A stretch of DNA of 64,000 bases from Toxonevra muliebris (Eukaryota > Arthropoda > Insecta > Diptera > Pallopteridae), in the NCBI GenBank assembly GCA_963691655.1, contig OY829328.1, positions 12,850,704 through 12,914,703 of the forward strand. The letters are read 5' to 3'. The notes beneath the pieces were generated by a model. It did not search any database and was not told where the DNA came from. It was given only the letters and a program-made list of their open reading frames with translations. A program made the translations under genes and the position numbers. The stretch's first letter is position 1, and each line of letters starts with the position of its first letter. Of the stretch, positions 11,889 to 19,984 are shown one piece after another.

Positions 11889-12020
11889 GCATGTAAATTA
11901 AATGATATTAATGTACTCAGTTAAGCATTAAATTAATAAAAATATTTATATTGGCATTAATTTTAATTTATTTATTTATTCTTAATTATTACAAATGCAA
12001 ATTAGTTTTACCACCTAAGA
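11889..12020. repeat. Paralogue of the DNA upstream of gene A; empty site for the CACTG element
   Basis: This segment aligns with 14379-14487 followed by 15678-15710. Shared strings in order are TGTAAATTAAA, GATATTAAT, then AAATTAATAAAAATATTTA, then ATTCTTAATTATTA, then AAATGCAAATT and an ACCT-rich end. The second copy is split exactly at the TTA by the CACTG-ended element, so this copy shows the pre-insertion state. The duplication lies upstream of the minus-strand peptide gene A. Confidence 0.7.
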
Positions 12021-13073
12021 GGTAGTGTGGTGGGAAAGCAGTTTGAATATAAAAAATATTTGCTATTACTTAACAATGAGTTAATATGTATTAAATTATT
12101 TATTTGTTTAATAAATTAAATTTAAATGGAATTTTAAACACAATACATTAAAAATGAAAACCAACAAAATACATATTCATTTTAAATATTTTATTTAAAA
12201 GCCACTCATGCTTCTAAATATTAAATTTAAAGGTACAGTTAAAATAATATAATTAACTGTAACATCCGTTTTTTTTTTCTTTGAAACTCTGACGCAAGCT
12301 GAGATGACTTGAAAAAAACTAATTCGTTACGATACTGTTACTGCTTTCGAAAAATTAACTCATTATCGTTACTCAAGTTTAAAAGTAACGTTTCATTATT
12401 TGCCTTATAGAAAAATACTTACTTTTAACTTAAACTTTTGGATATTAAAAAAAAAAGAAGAAGAAATGGATAAAAAATTATATTAAAAAATGTTGTTTTA
12501 AAAATTCAAAATTCGGGTATTCTAATATCTGCCTCAACCTAACATTGCGGTTTGGTTTTAGAGTAGGCATAAATTAGTAAGAAAAAGTAATAAAGTGCTA
12601 GAAATGGATTTATTTACTTCAAATATAATAATGGCGATGTTATGTTGACTATCATGTGCTCAGTCGATAAAGCCGAAATAAATTATAATTTGTTGCTCAA
12701 TTTTATCAGCACGGTGAGAAATTTGTGCAGAAACTCTAATTTTATCTACGCATTATATTATACCAAGTAAGTAACGATTTTAGTCCTTGTAAGCTTTATT
12801 GCTATGAAGAGACAGAGAATATTTAATCGAACACTTACTTCCAAAGCATGAAAATAATTATTTAAATATGGTATTTAAGAAATTCCAAAAGTTAAGTAAT
12901 TTGTTCAACAAAAATTTTTCTAACAAGAATCAAAGCATTGAAATTAAAATGAATTTTAATGATCAGATTATAAGAAATATGTATGTTTCAAAGCTTAAAG
13001 CCTAAGTTAAAATAAGAATTCTAGAAGACATATGCATGAAAGACAGGTGCTAAACATTTAGATTAAGAAGTGC
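12021..13073. other. AT-rich intergenic sequence
   Basis: No gene, RNA or element boundary recognised. Confidence 0.55.
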
Positions 13074-13086
13074 TAAAGAAAACTAA
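13074..13086. repeat. Left target-site duplication of RTE fragment
   Basis: TAAAGAAAACTAA here recurs exactly at 13735-13747 on the far side of the RTE fragment. Confidence 0.85.
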
Positions 13087-13734
13087 CTAGTTTTTGTTAT
13101 CTCAGCAGTAAAATATCTAAGGACGGTGGGTCTGCAGCTGGTAATCGTATAAATAAGACTTGTGGTGCCTTTCTTTCTTTGCATAAGGTATGGCGATCAA
13201 ATAATATCTCACGCAAAACGAAGCTGCGTATCTTCAACAGCAACATCATGTCAGTACTTTTATACGGTTGCACAACATGGAGCCTAACATGGAGCAACTG
13301 ACCGTTAGGAAGATCCAATTCTTCATCTACCGCTGTCTAAGACAGATCATGCGTATTTACTGGCCCATTCTGGTATCAAACGAAGAACTCCTTATGCGGG
13401 CAAACTGCACCCCGGTCGAGTTAATGATACGCAAACGCAAATGGACATGGATCGGCCACGTCCTCCGCAGGCCGCATACAGAAATTGCAAGCGCTGTCCT
13501 ATACTGGAACCCACAAGGTCAACGCAACCGCGGTCGTCCAAAAAATACGTGGATTCGCTGCACTAAAAATGAACTGCAATTGACCCACATTTCTTGGAAT
13601 CAAGCAAAAGCTATAGCTAATGACAGAGTCAAGTGGAGAGAGCTTGTTAACGCTCTATGTTCATTTTGAATATTTTGTTAAATTTTTTGTGTAATATGTT
13701 ATTATAAATTATTTACAAATAAAGGACATATATA
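13087..13734 (+). mobile_element. 5'-truncated RTE-clade LINE fragment, frameshifted
   Basis: The first frame reads SFCYLSSKISKDGG, then RINKTCGAF, KVWRSNNISRKTKLRIFNSN and LLYGCTTW. This is the segment after the RT core in RTE-type pol proteins, where the family has YLGSxxSKDGG, WRSNxISRKTKLRIFNSNV and LLYGCETW. A frameshift near 13270-13290 moves the rest into another frame: INRCLRQI-like IYRCLRQIMRIYWP, SNEELLMRAN, RKRKWTWIGHVLRRP, WNPQGQRNRGRPKNTWIR and VKWRELVNALC, ending with TGA at 13667-13669. A short 3' UTR ends in ACATATATA. The fragment is flanked by a perfect 13-bp direct repeat. Only the 3' 650 bp inserted. Confidence 0.9.
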
Positions 13735-13747
13735 TAAAGAAAACTAA
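13735..13747. repeat. Right target-site duplication of RTE fragment
   Basis: Second copy of TAAAGAAAACTAA, directly after the ATATATA tail. Confidence 0.85.
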
Positions 13748-13905
13748 GCTATAAAATATTTACCAAACTCGGTTACACTTTCACCTAGAAACCACCATAG
13801 AAATAAATAAAAATATACCTATATAGATTATATTGCATTTATATAAACTAAAACATTTTGAATGGAAAAGAAAAATCCAAAAGTAAAATAAAAGAAAAAA
13901 AAACC

Positions 13906-14180
13906 TTAAATATTAACTTTAAAATTATGTGGATCAATAAAGGTGCCGACTTCTGTTGGATGACGTACAGTCTCTCCGGGAGTTTTCTCGTATTCGGCTA
14001 AAGTGGAAAATTTTAGAATTAATTTTTTTTTTACTCCAAACGAAATTATTTCTTTCAAAATTTACCAATGATTTTTTCAATGATAGCGTCAGCATCCAAA
14101 AGTTGATCAGCAGGAGCTGCTGCCGCAAAGTACAAGCAGCAGATGGTCAGAACTATATGAAATATTAAGAATTTCGACAT
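13906..14180 (-). CDS. Small secreted peptide A (two exons), tandem duplicate of gene B
   Basis: Exon 1 is 14180 down to 14066 and exon 2 is 13997 down to 13906. A 68-bp intron (14065-13998) has a GTAAAT donor and a TTTAG acceptor, phase 1. The joined frame encodes 68 residues. It starts MSKFLIFHIVLTICCLYF with an AAAAP signal-peptidase context, leaving a mature peptide of about 46 residues. Key parts are QLLDADAIIEKII, EYEKTPGETV and TEVGTFIDPHN, ending KVNI. There are no cysteines in the mature part. The start is chosen because gene B starts at the same position and the DNA upstream is promoter-like; in-frame upstream codons run through the TATA region. Exon sizes (115 and 92 nt) are identical in gene B. 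Secretion is well supported. Function is unknown; short fly immune-induced or accessory peptides have a similar layout, but I see no diagnostic motif. Confidence 0.85.
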
Positions 14181-14265
14181 TTTTAAATATTTTATATTTT
14201 TGTATAACTGCTTGACACAATCACTGTTGAATTGCAAATAATTTCTATTCCCACAAATCGCGTTA

Positions 14266-14272
14266 CTTATAT
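14266..14272 (-). promoter_or_regulatory. TATA box of peptide gene A
   Basis: On the minus strand the sequence reads GCATATAAGTAACGCGATTT about 89 bases upstream of the ATG. Gene B has the matching CATATAAATAACGCGATTT. The following TTGTGGSAATAGAAA is also conserved, and an Inr-like TTCAACAGTG lies about 40 bases downstream in both. Conservation of the block supports a real core promoter. Confidence 0.7.
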
Positions 14273-14487
14273 GCAATTTAATATGGAAAATAATTATATA
14301 TGAAATTATAATAGCACATAATAGCTTTTATTGAATAAGCACATAATATGGGGATTGTATTTGTATATATGGTATGTATGAATGTAAATTAAAAGATATT
14401 AATCTACCCCGTTTCGGAATAAATTAATAAAAATATTTATATTGAAAATAATTAGAAGTTATTTATACTATATATTCTTAATTATTA

Positions 14488-15677
14488 CACTGTGTAGCAA
14501 ATTCAAAGTCATGGAATCCGAATCGAGATCCGTTTGCATAGGTTGAAAATATACAGTAACAAAATCCGCAGATGGTTCTGTAAAGTTATCTCAAATTTTT
14601 GTTTTGTGAGGGCCTAAAATTTGCCCATTTCTAACAAATTAAGTATAATAAACAACTTGTTAACTTTGCATCTGAGTAATTAGTAAAAATTGTCGAAAAA
14701 CATTTGCTTCTAATATATTAACCAATTAGCTTCCTCCCTTATGCGTCTTTTTGCCTTTTTCGATAGAAATCACATTTTTGACCAATTAAGATAGGTTGAT
14801 AGAGGTCTAATAAGCTTTAGAAATATATTGCTCATGAAATTCTTCTGGTCACTGAACAACAAAAATCTGTAAACTTAGATTTAATAAAAATAATCCCAAA
14901 TTTAAAAAATGTTTCAAGTTTTTACCTCTGATACGTAGTGAGAAAAAATGTTTTTCAAAGTGTTTTCTATACTTAAGAAATTTTTAGTTATTCACTATAT
15001 TCTTATTTTTTGCTGGTAGTAACTTTAAATTGTCTTCAACCAAAGACCAACATCGTCCAGCCATCACAGAATGAATGCTTTCCGATTGTAAATTTCCAAA
15101 GCACCGAAGGGCAATTTATGTTGAAAAAAGCACGTAGTGCCACAAGAGAGGAGTAAAAGGTTAATACACTTGTATTGGTAGATAAATAGAGATCTGAGCA
15201 CTAGAGGCAACGTTACAGCTATCAACAGCGTGCTACCTCCGACTACCCGAACATGGTGCCAAAAGTTTAAACTTGATAATAAAAGTTTTCCTTGCATATG
15301 CGAGATCTTCAAGATGTGCGGTGAAGTTCCAATAAATGTAGATATATGTAAGTACCTACTTAATTTAATTAACCTCATGTTAATTAGTTTAGAAAATAAC
15401 TACTTTTAAGTACTGCATATCAGTGAAATATTTTTGAAATTTAGATTTATTTTAATATAAACTAAGTTTACAGACTTTTGTTGTTCGGTGAAATTTTATG
15501 AGCAATGTATTTTTCGAACATATTAACCACTCTAACAACCTTCGTAATGGGTCAAAAAGATGATTTCTATAAATTGCTAAACACAAAACCAATCTCAGAT
15601 GCAAACTGGACAAGTGTTTCAACATATGCAAACGAATCCCGGTTCGGATTTCATGACTTTGAATTTGTTGCACAGTG
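14488..15677. mobile_element. CACTG-ended inverted-repeat transposon with TTA duplication
   Basis: The left end starts CACTGTGTAGCAAATTCAAA. The reverse complement of the right end starts CACTGTGCAACAAATTCAAA. The arms stay alignable (about 88% over the first 60 bases, with gaps further in) to about 14890 on the left and 15465 on the right. Both ends abut TTA (14485-14487 and 15678-15680). The unoccupied paralogue at 11889-12020 has one TTA at the same point, which confirms the boundaries. A 3-bp duplication and CACTG termini suggest a CACTA/EnSpm-like or Harbinger-like class. The left arm contains about 200 extra bases relative to the right. The centre (14900-15440) has no recognised transposase. 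Confidence 0.8.
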
Positions 15678-16246
15678 TTATAAATGCAAATTGCTTAACA
15701 CCTAGCATTTACATTTAATATTCTATTATTTTTCATTTCATTTGCTATGATTTTTAATATCATATAAATACTGTACTAGTCATACAGAATTGCATATAAT
15801 CAGTGTGGCCAACTTTCGTTTTTCAAAATCCGCTAAAATGAAGAAAAAACGCGTATTTTCTTTAAAATAGCGCTAATTTTTTTTCTTATAGAAGTGATAA
15901 ACAAACATTTTTTTATATATACAGTAGAATCGCGAAAATTCGTATCCTGTTAATTTGAAAATCTCAATAATTCGTAACAAACTGGTGGTCCAAATTTTAC
16001 ACATTTTGGTCTCCTCTGTCTGTTTAACCTCTTATAAATCGAAATTGGTTGTTGACGACCTCTTATAATTCGTAATGCAAAGCAAAATTCTATGAAACTA
16101 TGATTCGAAAAAAACAATCATTGTAGATAGCTACAGTCATTTTTGTTATGGAACTTTTTGTGTTTTACGTGGTTAGCAAAATAAGTGAGAATAGCCTTAA
16201 ACTACAAAACCGTTAATTCGTGTTTTTCTTATTTTAACCTCGTTAA

Positions 16247-16552
16247 CCCTTGGATTGCAAATCCCAATAATGTTCGAAAACTTAAGTCAAATAGGAGATA
16301 CGGTTTCTATTTGAAACCGTATTTGAGTTTTCTTTAAAATACGGATGCTGGCTGTCAATGACCTGGCTGTAGATTGTATACATGCAGTGTCATCGCCATA
16401 AATTGGCTTTGTTATAATTCCTAGTTACAAAGGTTATAGCAGGCATTTTACCCCATTGGAAAACTTAAGGATAACAGTAAGGATTAAGAGTCCTGGACAT
16501 ATTATTTTTTAAAATTTATTTTAATTATTTTAAAAACTCGGGGGTGAAAGAG
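16247..16552. mobile_element. TTAA-flanked piggyBac-like MITE (probable)
   Basis: Flanked by TTAA at 16243-16246 and 16553-16556. The ends read CCCTTGGATTGC and, inverted from the right, CTCTTTCACCCCCG, so terminal similarity is weak. A palindrome with 10-bp arms, ATACGGTTTC and GAAACCGTAT, lies at 16298-16322, in keeping with internal palindromes in the other TTAA elements. No coding capacity. Confidence 0.45.
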
Positions 16553-16636
16553 TTAAAAATTGAGTTACGAATTGAATTAATGTATTAAAAAGTTAATTAA
16601 TTAAATACATGTTTTCTAACGTTTATAATTCACAGC

Positions 16637-16650
16637 ATGACACACTCTTT
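16637..16650. repeat. Left target-site duplication of SINE
   Basis: ATGACACACTCTTT, repeated exactly at 17096-17109. Confidence 0.85.
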
Positions 16651-17095
16651 GACGACCTCGATAGTCTAGTGGATAGTGCACTAGACTTTCATCCAGAAGG
16701 TTGCGGGTTCGATTCCCGTCTTGGTCTGGTGGTTAATTCTCATAAACTTCTTATATTCACTATCGATATGAAGTGGATGAGAATTATAAGAATGTGTACA
16801 AGTACACACCTTGCTTGGTTGGTAATGGCAAGACCACCGAGCTGATAAAAAATTGCCACATAGCCGTTCGGAATCGGCGTTAAACTGTAGGTCCTACCAT
16901 CGCCACTGTGGTCTAGTTGAAGAGTGCCAGACTCTTGTTTCTGGAGACCCGAGTTCGATTCTCGGCTTGGGTATGTTTCTTATCTATCTTTCTTTCTCCC
17001 TTCCTTTCTTTCTTTCTTTCTTGGGGCTTTGGTACAAAAGATCTTATAGGTCGCAGTGCCTGACTTTCGAGTCGTCCTTCCTTCAAATAATAATA
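16651..17095 (+). mobile_element. tRNA-derived SINE with two tRNA-like modules
   Basis: A 445-bp unit between perfect 14-bp direct repeats, ending in an AATAATAATA tail. The head is tRNA-like. Its A box TAGTCTAGTGG (16662-16672) fits the RNA polymerase III consensus and its B box GGTTCGATTCC (16706-16716) is perfect. CTTTCATCCAG resembles the anticodon arm of tRNA-Glu. A middle section (about 16851-16895) contains GTTCGGAATCGGCGTTAAAC, then TGTAGGTCC, shared with the LINE-like tail at 47264-47302. A second tRNA-like module follows, with TGGTCTAGTTG (16909-16919), a CCAGA...TCTGG anticodon stem and AGTTCGATTCT (16952-16962). The rest is a CTTT-rich tract. A SINE with an internal LINE-derived block and a second tRNA-like unit is unusual. 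The ends are well supported; that both modules derive from tRNA is inferred. Confidence 0.8.
16656..16728 (+). promoter_or_regulatory. SINE tRNA-like head with A and B boxes (internal Pol III promoter)
   Basis: CCTCGATAGTCTAGTGGATA opens the module and GGTTCGATTCCCGTCTTGG closes it. The T arm GCGGG-TTCGATT-CCCGT folds. The anticodon stem is poor, so this is a SINE promoter, not a functional tRNA-Glu gene. Confidence 0.65.
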
Positions 17096-17109
17096 ATGAC
17101 ACACTCTTT
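17096..17109. repeat. Right target-site duplication of SINE
   Basis: Second copy of ATGACACACTCTTT, after the AAT-repeat tail. Confidence 0.85.
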
Positions 17110-17744
17110 AGTGTGAATTCAGAAGCATTATAAACACTAGTGTTGTTTATTTACGTCATCAAGTATTTTTTTAGTTTTCACAAAATGAACTTTCGTGTTT
17201 AAATCCATTTTTTATATGAAGCAAAAAATTTTTTAAATTGAGCGACTTACGATTACGAATTTTGGTTTTAAATAAGTTCATTGCGCATTGTTTTGATAAA
17301 AAATGTTGTTAGGATTATTCAGAAAATGGATTATTAAGCGGAGCATTTAGTGTCTTTTATATTGAAAAAAAAACGTTAAAAAACCCGCTGACCGCTAAAT
17401 ACCGTTTTTTCCGCGTTTTGATTTTCAAAAAGCACTAAATTTAGTGGGAAAAGCGCTGAGTTGGCCACACTGCATATAATTATATGAGCGAAACCGTTGA
17501 GTAAAACTAAAAAAAAATTTTCCCTCCAAATCTCTATATTGTATCTCTCTATATTGTATCTATTTGTATATTGTAGAAGAAAAGGTATTATTAAGCAGAA
17601 AAAGTTGTTCTTGAACTTTTTTAAATAAAATTACACTAAAATCAGTTGTAATATAACATAACAGTAAAATAAAAAATTAGATTGAGTCGTTGGCCTCAGT
17701 TGCTAGTACTCATTAGTCTTGAGTATAATATTGTATATTATATA

Positions 17745-18310
17745 TAAATAAATAAAATAAATAAAATAAATAAAATAAATAAAATAAATAAAATAAATAA
17801 AATAAATAAAATAAATAAAATAAATAAAATAAATAAAATAAATAAAATAAATAAAATAAATAAAATAAATAAAATAAATAAAATAAATAAAATAAATAAA
17901 ATAAATAAAATAAATAAAATAAATAAAATAAATAAAATAAATAAAATAAATAAAATAAATAAAATAAATAAAATAAATAAAATAAATAAAATAAATAAAA
18001 TAAATAAAATAAATAAAATAAATAAAATAAATAAAATAAATAAAATAAATAAAATAAATAAAATAAATAAAATAAATAAAATAAATAAAATAAATAAAAT
18101 AAATAAAATAAATAAAATAAATAAAATAAATAAAATAAATAAAATAAATAAAATAAATAAAATAAATAAAATAAATAAAATAAATAAAATAAATAAAATA
18201 AATAAAATAAATAAAATAAATAAAATAAATAAAATAAATAAAATAAATAAAATAAATAAAATAAATAAAATAAATAAAATAAATAAAATAAATAAAATAA
18301 ATAAATAAAA
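17745..18310. repeat. Tandem array of a 9-bp unit (TAAATAAAA)
   Basis: About 62 nearly perfect head-to-tail copies of TAAATAAAA, with no interruptions visible over about 560 bp. Such homogeneity implies recent expansion or gene-conversion-like slippage. True length in the genome may differ from the assembled length. Confidence 0.95.
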
Positions 18311-18359
18311 AATTAGATTAAAAAAAATATTATTTCAAATCTGAATATATATATAGGTC

Positions 18360-18415
18360 GCAGTGTTCGATTCGCCGGGAATCGAACCCGGCGCCCTAGA
18401 AACAAAAGTCTATAT
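18360..18415 (-). repeat. tRNA-like 3' half, related to the SINE second module
   Basis: On the minus strand: GACTTTTGTTTCTAGGG then CGCCGGGTTCGATTCCCGGC, with a perfect B box and T-arm stem. GACTCTTGTTTCTGG and the T arm of the SINE second module (16929-16965) match it. No A box lies upstream, so it is a truncated SINE or tRNA-pseudogene fragment. It sits directly beside the 9-bp array. Confidence 0.6.
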
Positions 18416-19500
18416 TAACATGAATATGAGAACATTAAAAACATAAGGAAGGCTGAATGAAGGAATAACTTAAATTTTATGAAATAATAAGAGAAATCAG
18501 ATAACAACGTTAATAGCCCATATATCTGTGGTCAAAAGCAGTAACCGCTTAAGTCTAAAAACCTCATTTAGAGTAAACACGGTTTGAGTTAATGTGATTG
18601 GTTGCCACTCTATGTAAACGAATACCTTTCTTTTTTTATAACTTTTGTTTTAAAAAACATAGAATTTCGGAGATTTCACGTACATGTGCATTGGAATAAG
18701 AAGAACACGATAGCATTTATAACTCGATTCTATCTTCAGTCGATTTAAGCGCTTATTGCTTTTGACCACAGATATGTATTGGATGACACTGCTGACGTTT
18801 TGTAAGTGATTTAGCAATAAGTTCCAAAGACGAATTGAGTAGACAAAAAATTGACGTTCAGATACAAAAGTAAGGAGTTTAATTTATATAAGCTGGCTAT
18901 TACGACTAGATTGTGAAAAACTTAAAAGACAAGTGCCCAATTGGAGTTATTTCTGTAGAGATCTTTATATAGCGATAGCTTTATATAAATTACTATGAAT
19001 TCTTAGGGACTTTATAAAATATATGTTCGTAAATTCTATATATTCCTCTAAATTTAATTTTTTTTAAATCTCTATTAGTTTCTACACATTTAAAGTCGTA
19101 AAGTCGTAAAGATTTTTAAGAATTTTTCGTTCCCTGTAAATTTTTATAAATGTATATGAATACTTCGGCAGAATTTCTTAAAGAAAACTTCTAAAACATA
19201 ATGTTTGTGTTTACCAATAAAAATATTGTTGAGTTTAATAAATAAAAAATGTTTGCTCTATTTTTTTATTTATAATTTTTTATTTTTTTGAAAAGTGTTT
19301 TTGGTTTTATCTCGGCTCAGAAAATTTTTAAAACTTTAAATTTTGGGTCATTATATAAAGAAATACGTCTAAGATAATTCCATCAGAAAATAACGTATTA
19401 TTTTCAGTACTTTTGATCGTATTTAGTTTTTTGCTTCTTCTGAAAGATTTTTAGATTTATAGATACTATGAGCCCTTTTCGAAATTACCGATTCATATAT
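18416..19500. other. AT-rich intergenic sequence
   Basis: No gene or element boundary is recognised between the tRNA-like fragment and the 3' end of gene B. Confidence 0.55.
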
Positions 19501-19525
19501 ACAGAGTTGTAATATAACAAAAGAT

Positions 19526-19531
19526 TTTATT
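19526..19531 (-). promoter_or_regulatory. Candidate poly(A) signal of peptide gene B
   Basis: AATAAA on the minus strand about 80 bases after the gene B stop codon, in an otherwise U-rich 3' flank. Confidence 0.5.
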
Positions 19532-19608
19532 GGATTTTTGTAAACTTAAACATTTGTAATGGAAAAGAAAAAGACAAATGAAAAAAGTAAAACAGTAAAA
19601 AAATACAC

Positions 19609-19887
19609 TTAAATACTAATGTGCAAGTTATGTGGATCGATAAAGGTACCAACTTCTGGTGGATAATGTACGGAATGTCCAGGAATTTTCTCGTATTCAG
19701 CTAAAGTGGAAATTTTAAGAATTTACATTTTTTTTTTGTTACACAAAATGAAATTTTTTCCTTTAAACTTACCAATGATTTTCTGAATGATGGTGTGAGC
19801 ATCCAAAAGTTGACCAGCAGGAGCTGCTGCCACAAAGTACAAGCAGCAGATGGTCAGAAAAATAGCAACCATGAAGAATCGGGACAT
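19609..19887 (-). CDS. Small secreted peptide B (two exons), tandem duplicate of gene A
   Basis: Exon 1 is 19887 down to 19773, exon 2 is 19700 down to 19609. A 72-bp intron (19772-19701) has a GTAAG donor and TTTAG acceptor, phase 1. The product is 68 residues. It starts MSRFFMVAIFLTICCLYF with an AAAP cleavage context, then QLLDAHTIIQKII, EYEKIPGHSVHY and PEVGTFIDPHN, ending HISI. It has exactly the exon lengths of gene A. The mature parts differ at about 14 of 47 positions, and B loses acidic residues while gaining histidines (five against two). The shared core EYEKxPGxxVxxPxEVGTFIDPHN suggests the C-terminal half is constrained. Same strand as gene A, 5.7 kb away. Function unknown. Confidence 0.85.
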
Positions 19888-19970
19888 TTTTAAATATTTT
19901 ATATTTTTGTAAACTGCTAGACACGACCACTGTTGAACTGGAAATATTTTCTATTGCCACAAATCGCGTT

Positions 19971-19977
19971 ATTTATA
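19971..19977 (-). promoter_or_regulatory. TATA box of peptide gene B
   Basis: The minus strand reads CATATAAATAACGCGATTTG, about 87 bases before the ATG. The whole interval to the start codon is nearly identical to that of gene A, including ATATAAAATATTTAAAA just before the ATG. Confidence 0.7.
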
Positions 19978-19984
19978 TGAAATT

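Larger units (their letters stand above)
15801..17472. mobile_element. hAT-like element (CAGTGTGGCCAACT ends) carrying nested insertions
   Basis: Both ends read CAGTGTGGCCAACT inward (14 identical bases). Both are flanked by the 8-bp direct repeat CATATAAT (15793-15800 and 17473-17480), the classic hAT signature. Subterminal sequence is related on both sides: TTTTCAAAATCCGC and AAAAAACGCG on the left, TTTTTGAAAATCAAAACGCG on the inverted right. No transposase was found. The body is a host for later insertions: a pogo-like end CAGTAGAATCGCGAAAATTC near 15921, a TTAA-flanked element (16247-16552) and a complete SINE (16651-17095). Confidence 0.85.

Noticed and set aside
14055..14276. Longer 73-residue single-exon reading of gene A starting upstream of 14180
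   Set aside because: The upstream codons overlap the conserved TATA and leader, and the frame reads through a splice donor conserved in both copies. The 68-residue spliced product is better supported.
16656..16728. Functional tRNA-Glu gene
   Set aside because: A and B boxes are good, but the anticodon stem does not pair well, and the module is the head of a unit flanked by a SINE-type 14-bp duplication.
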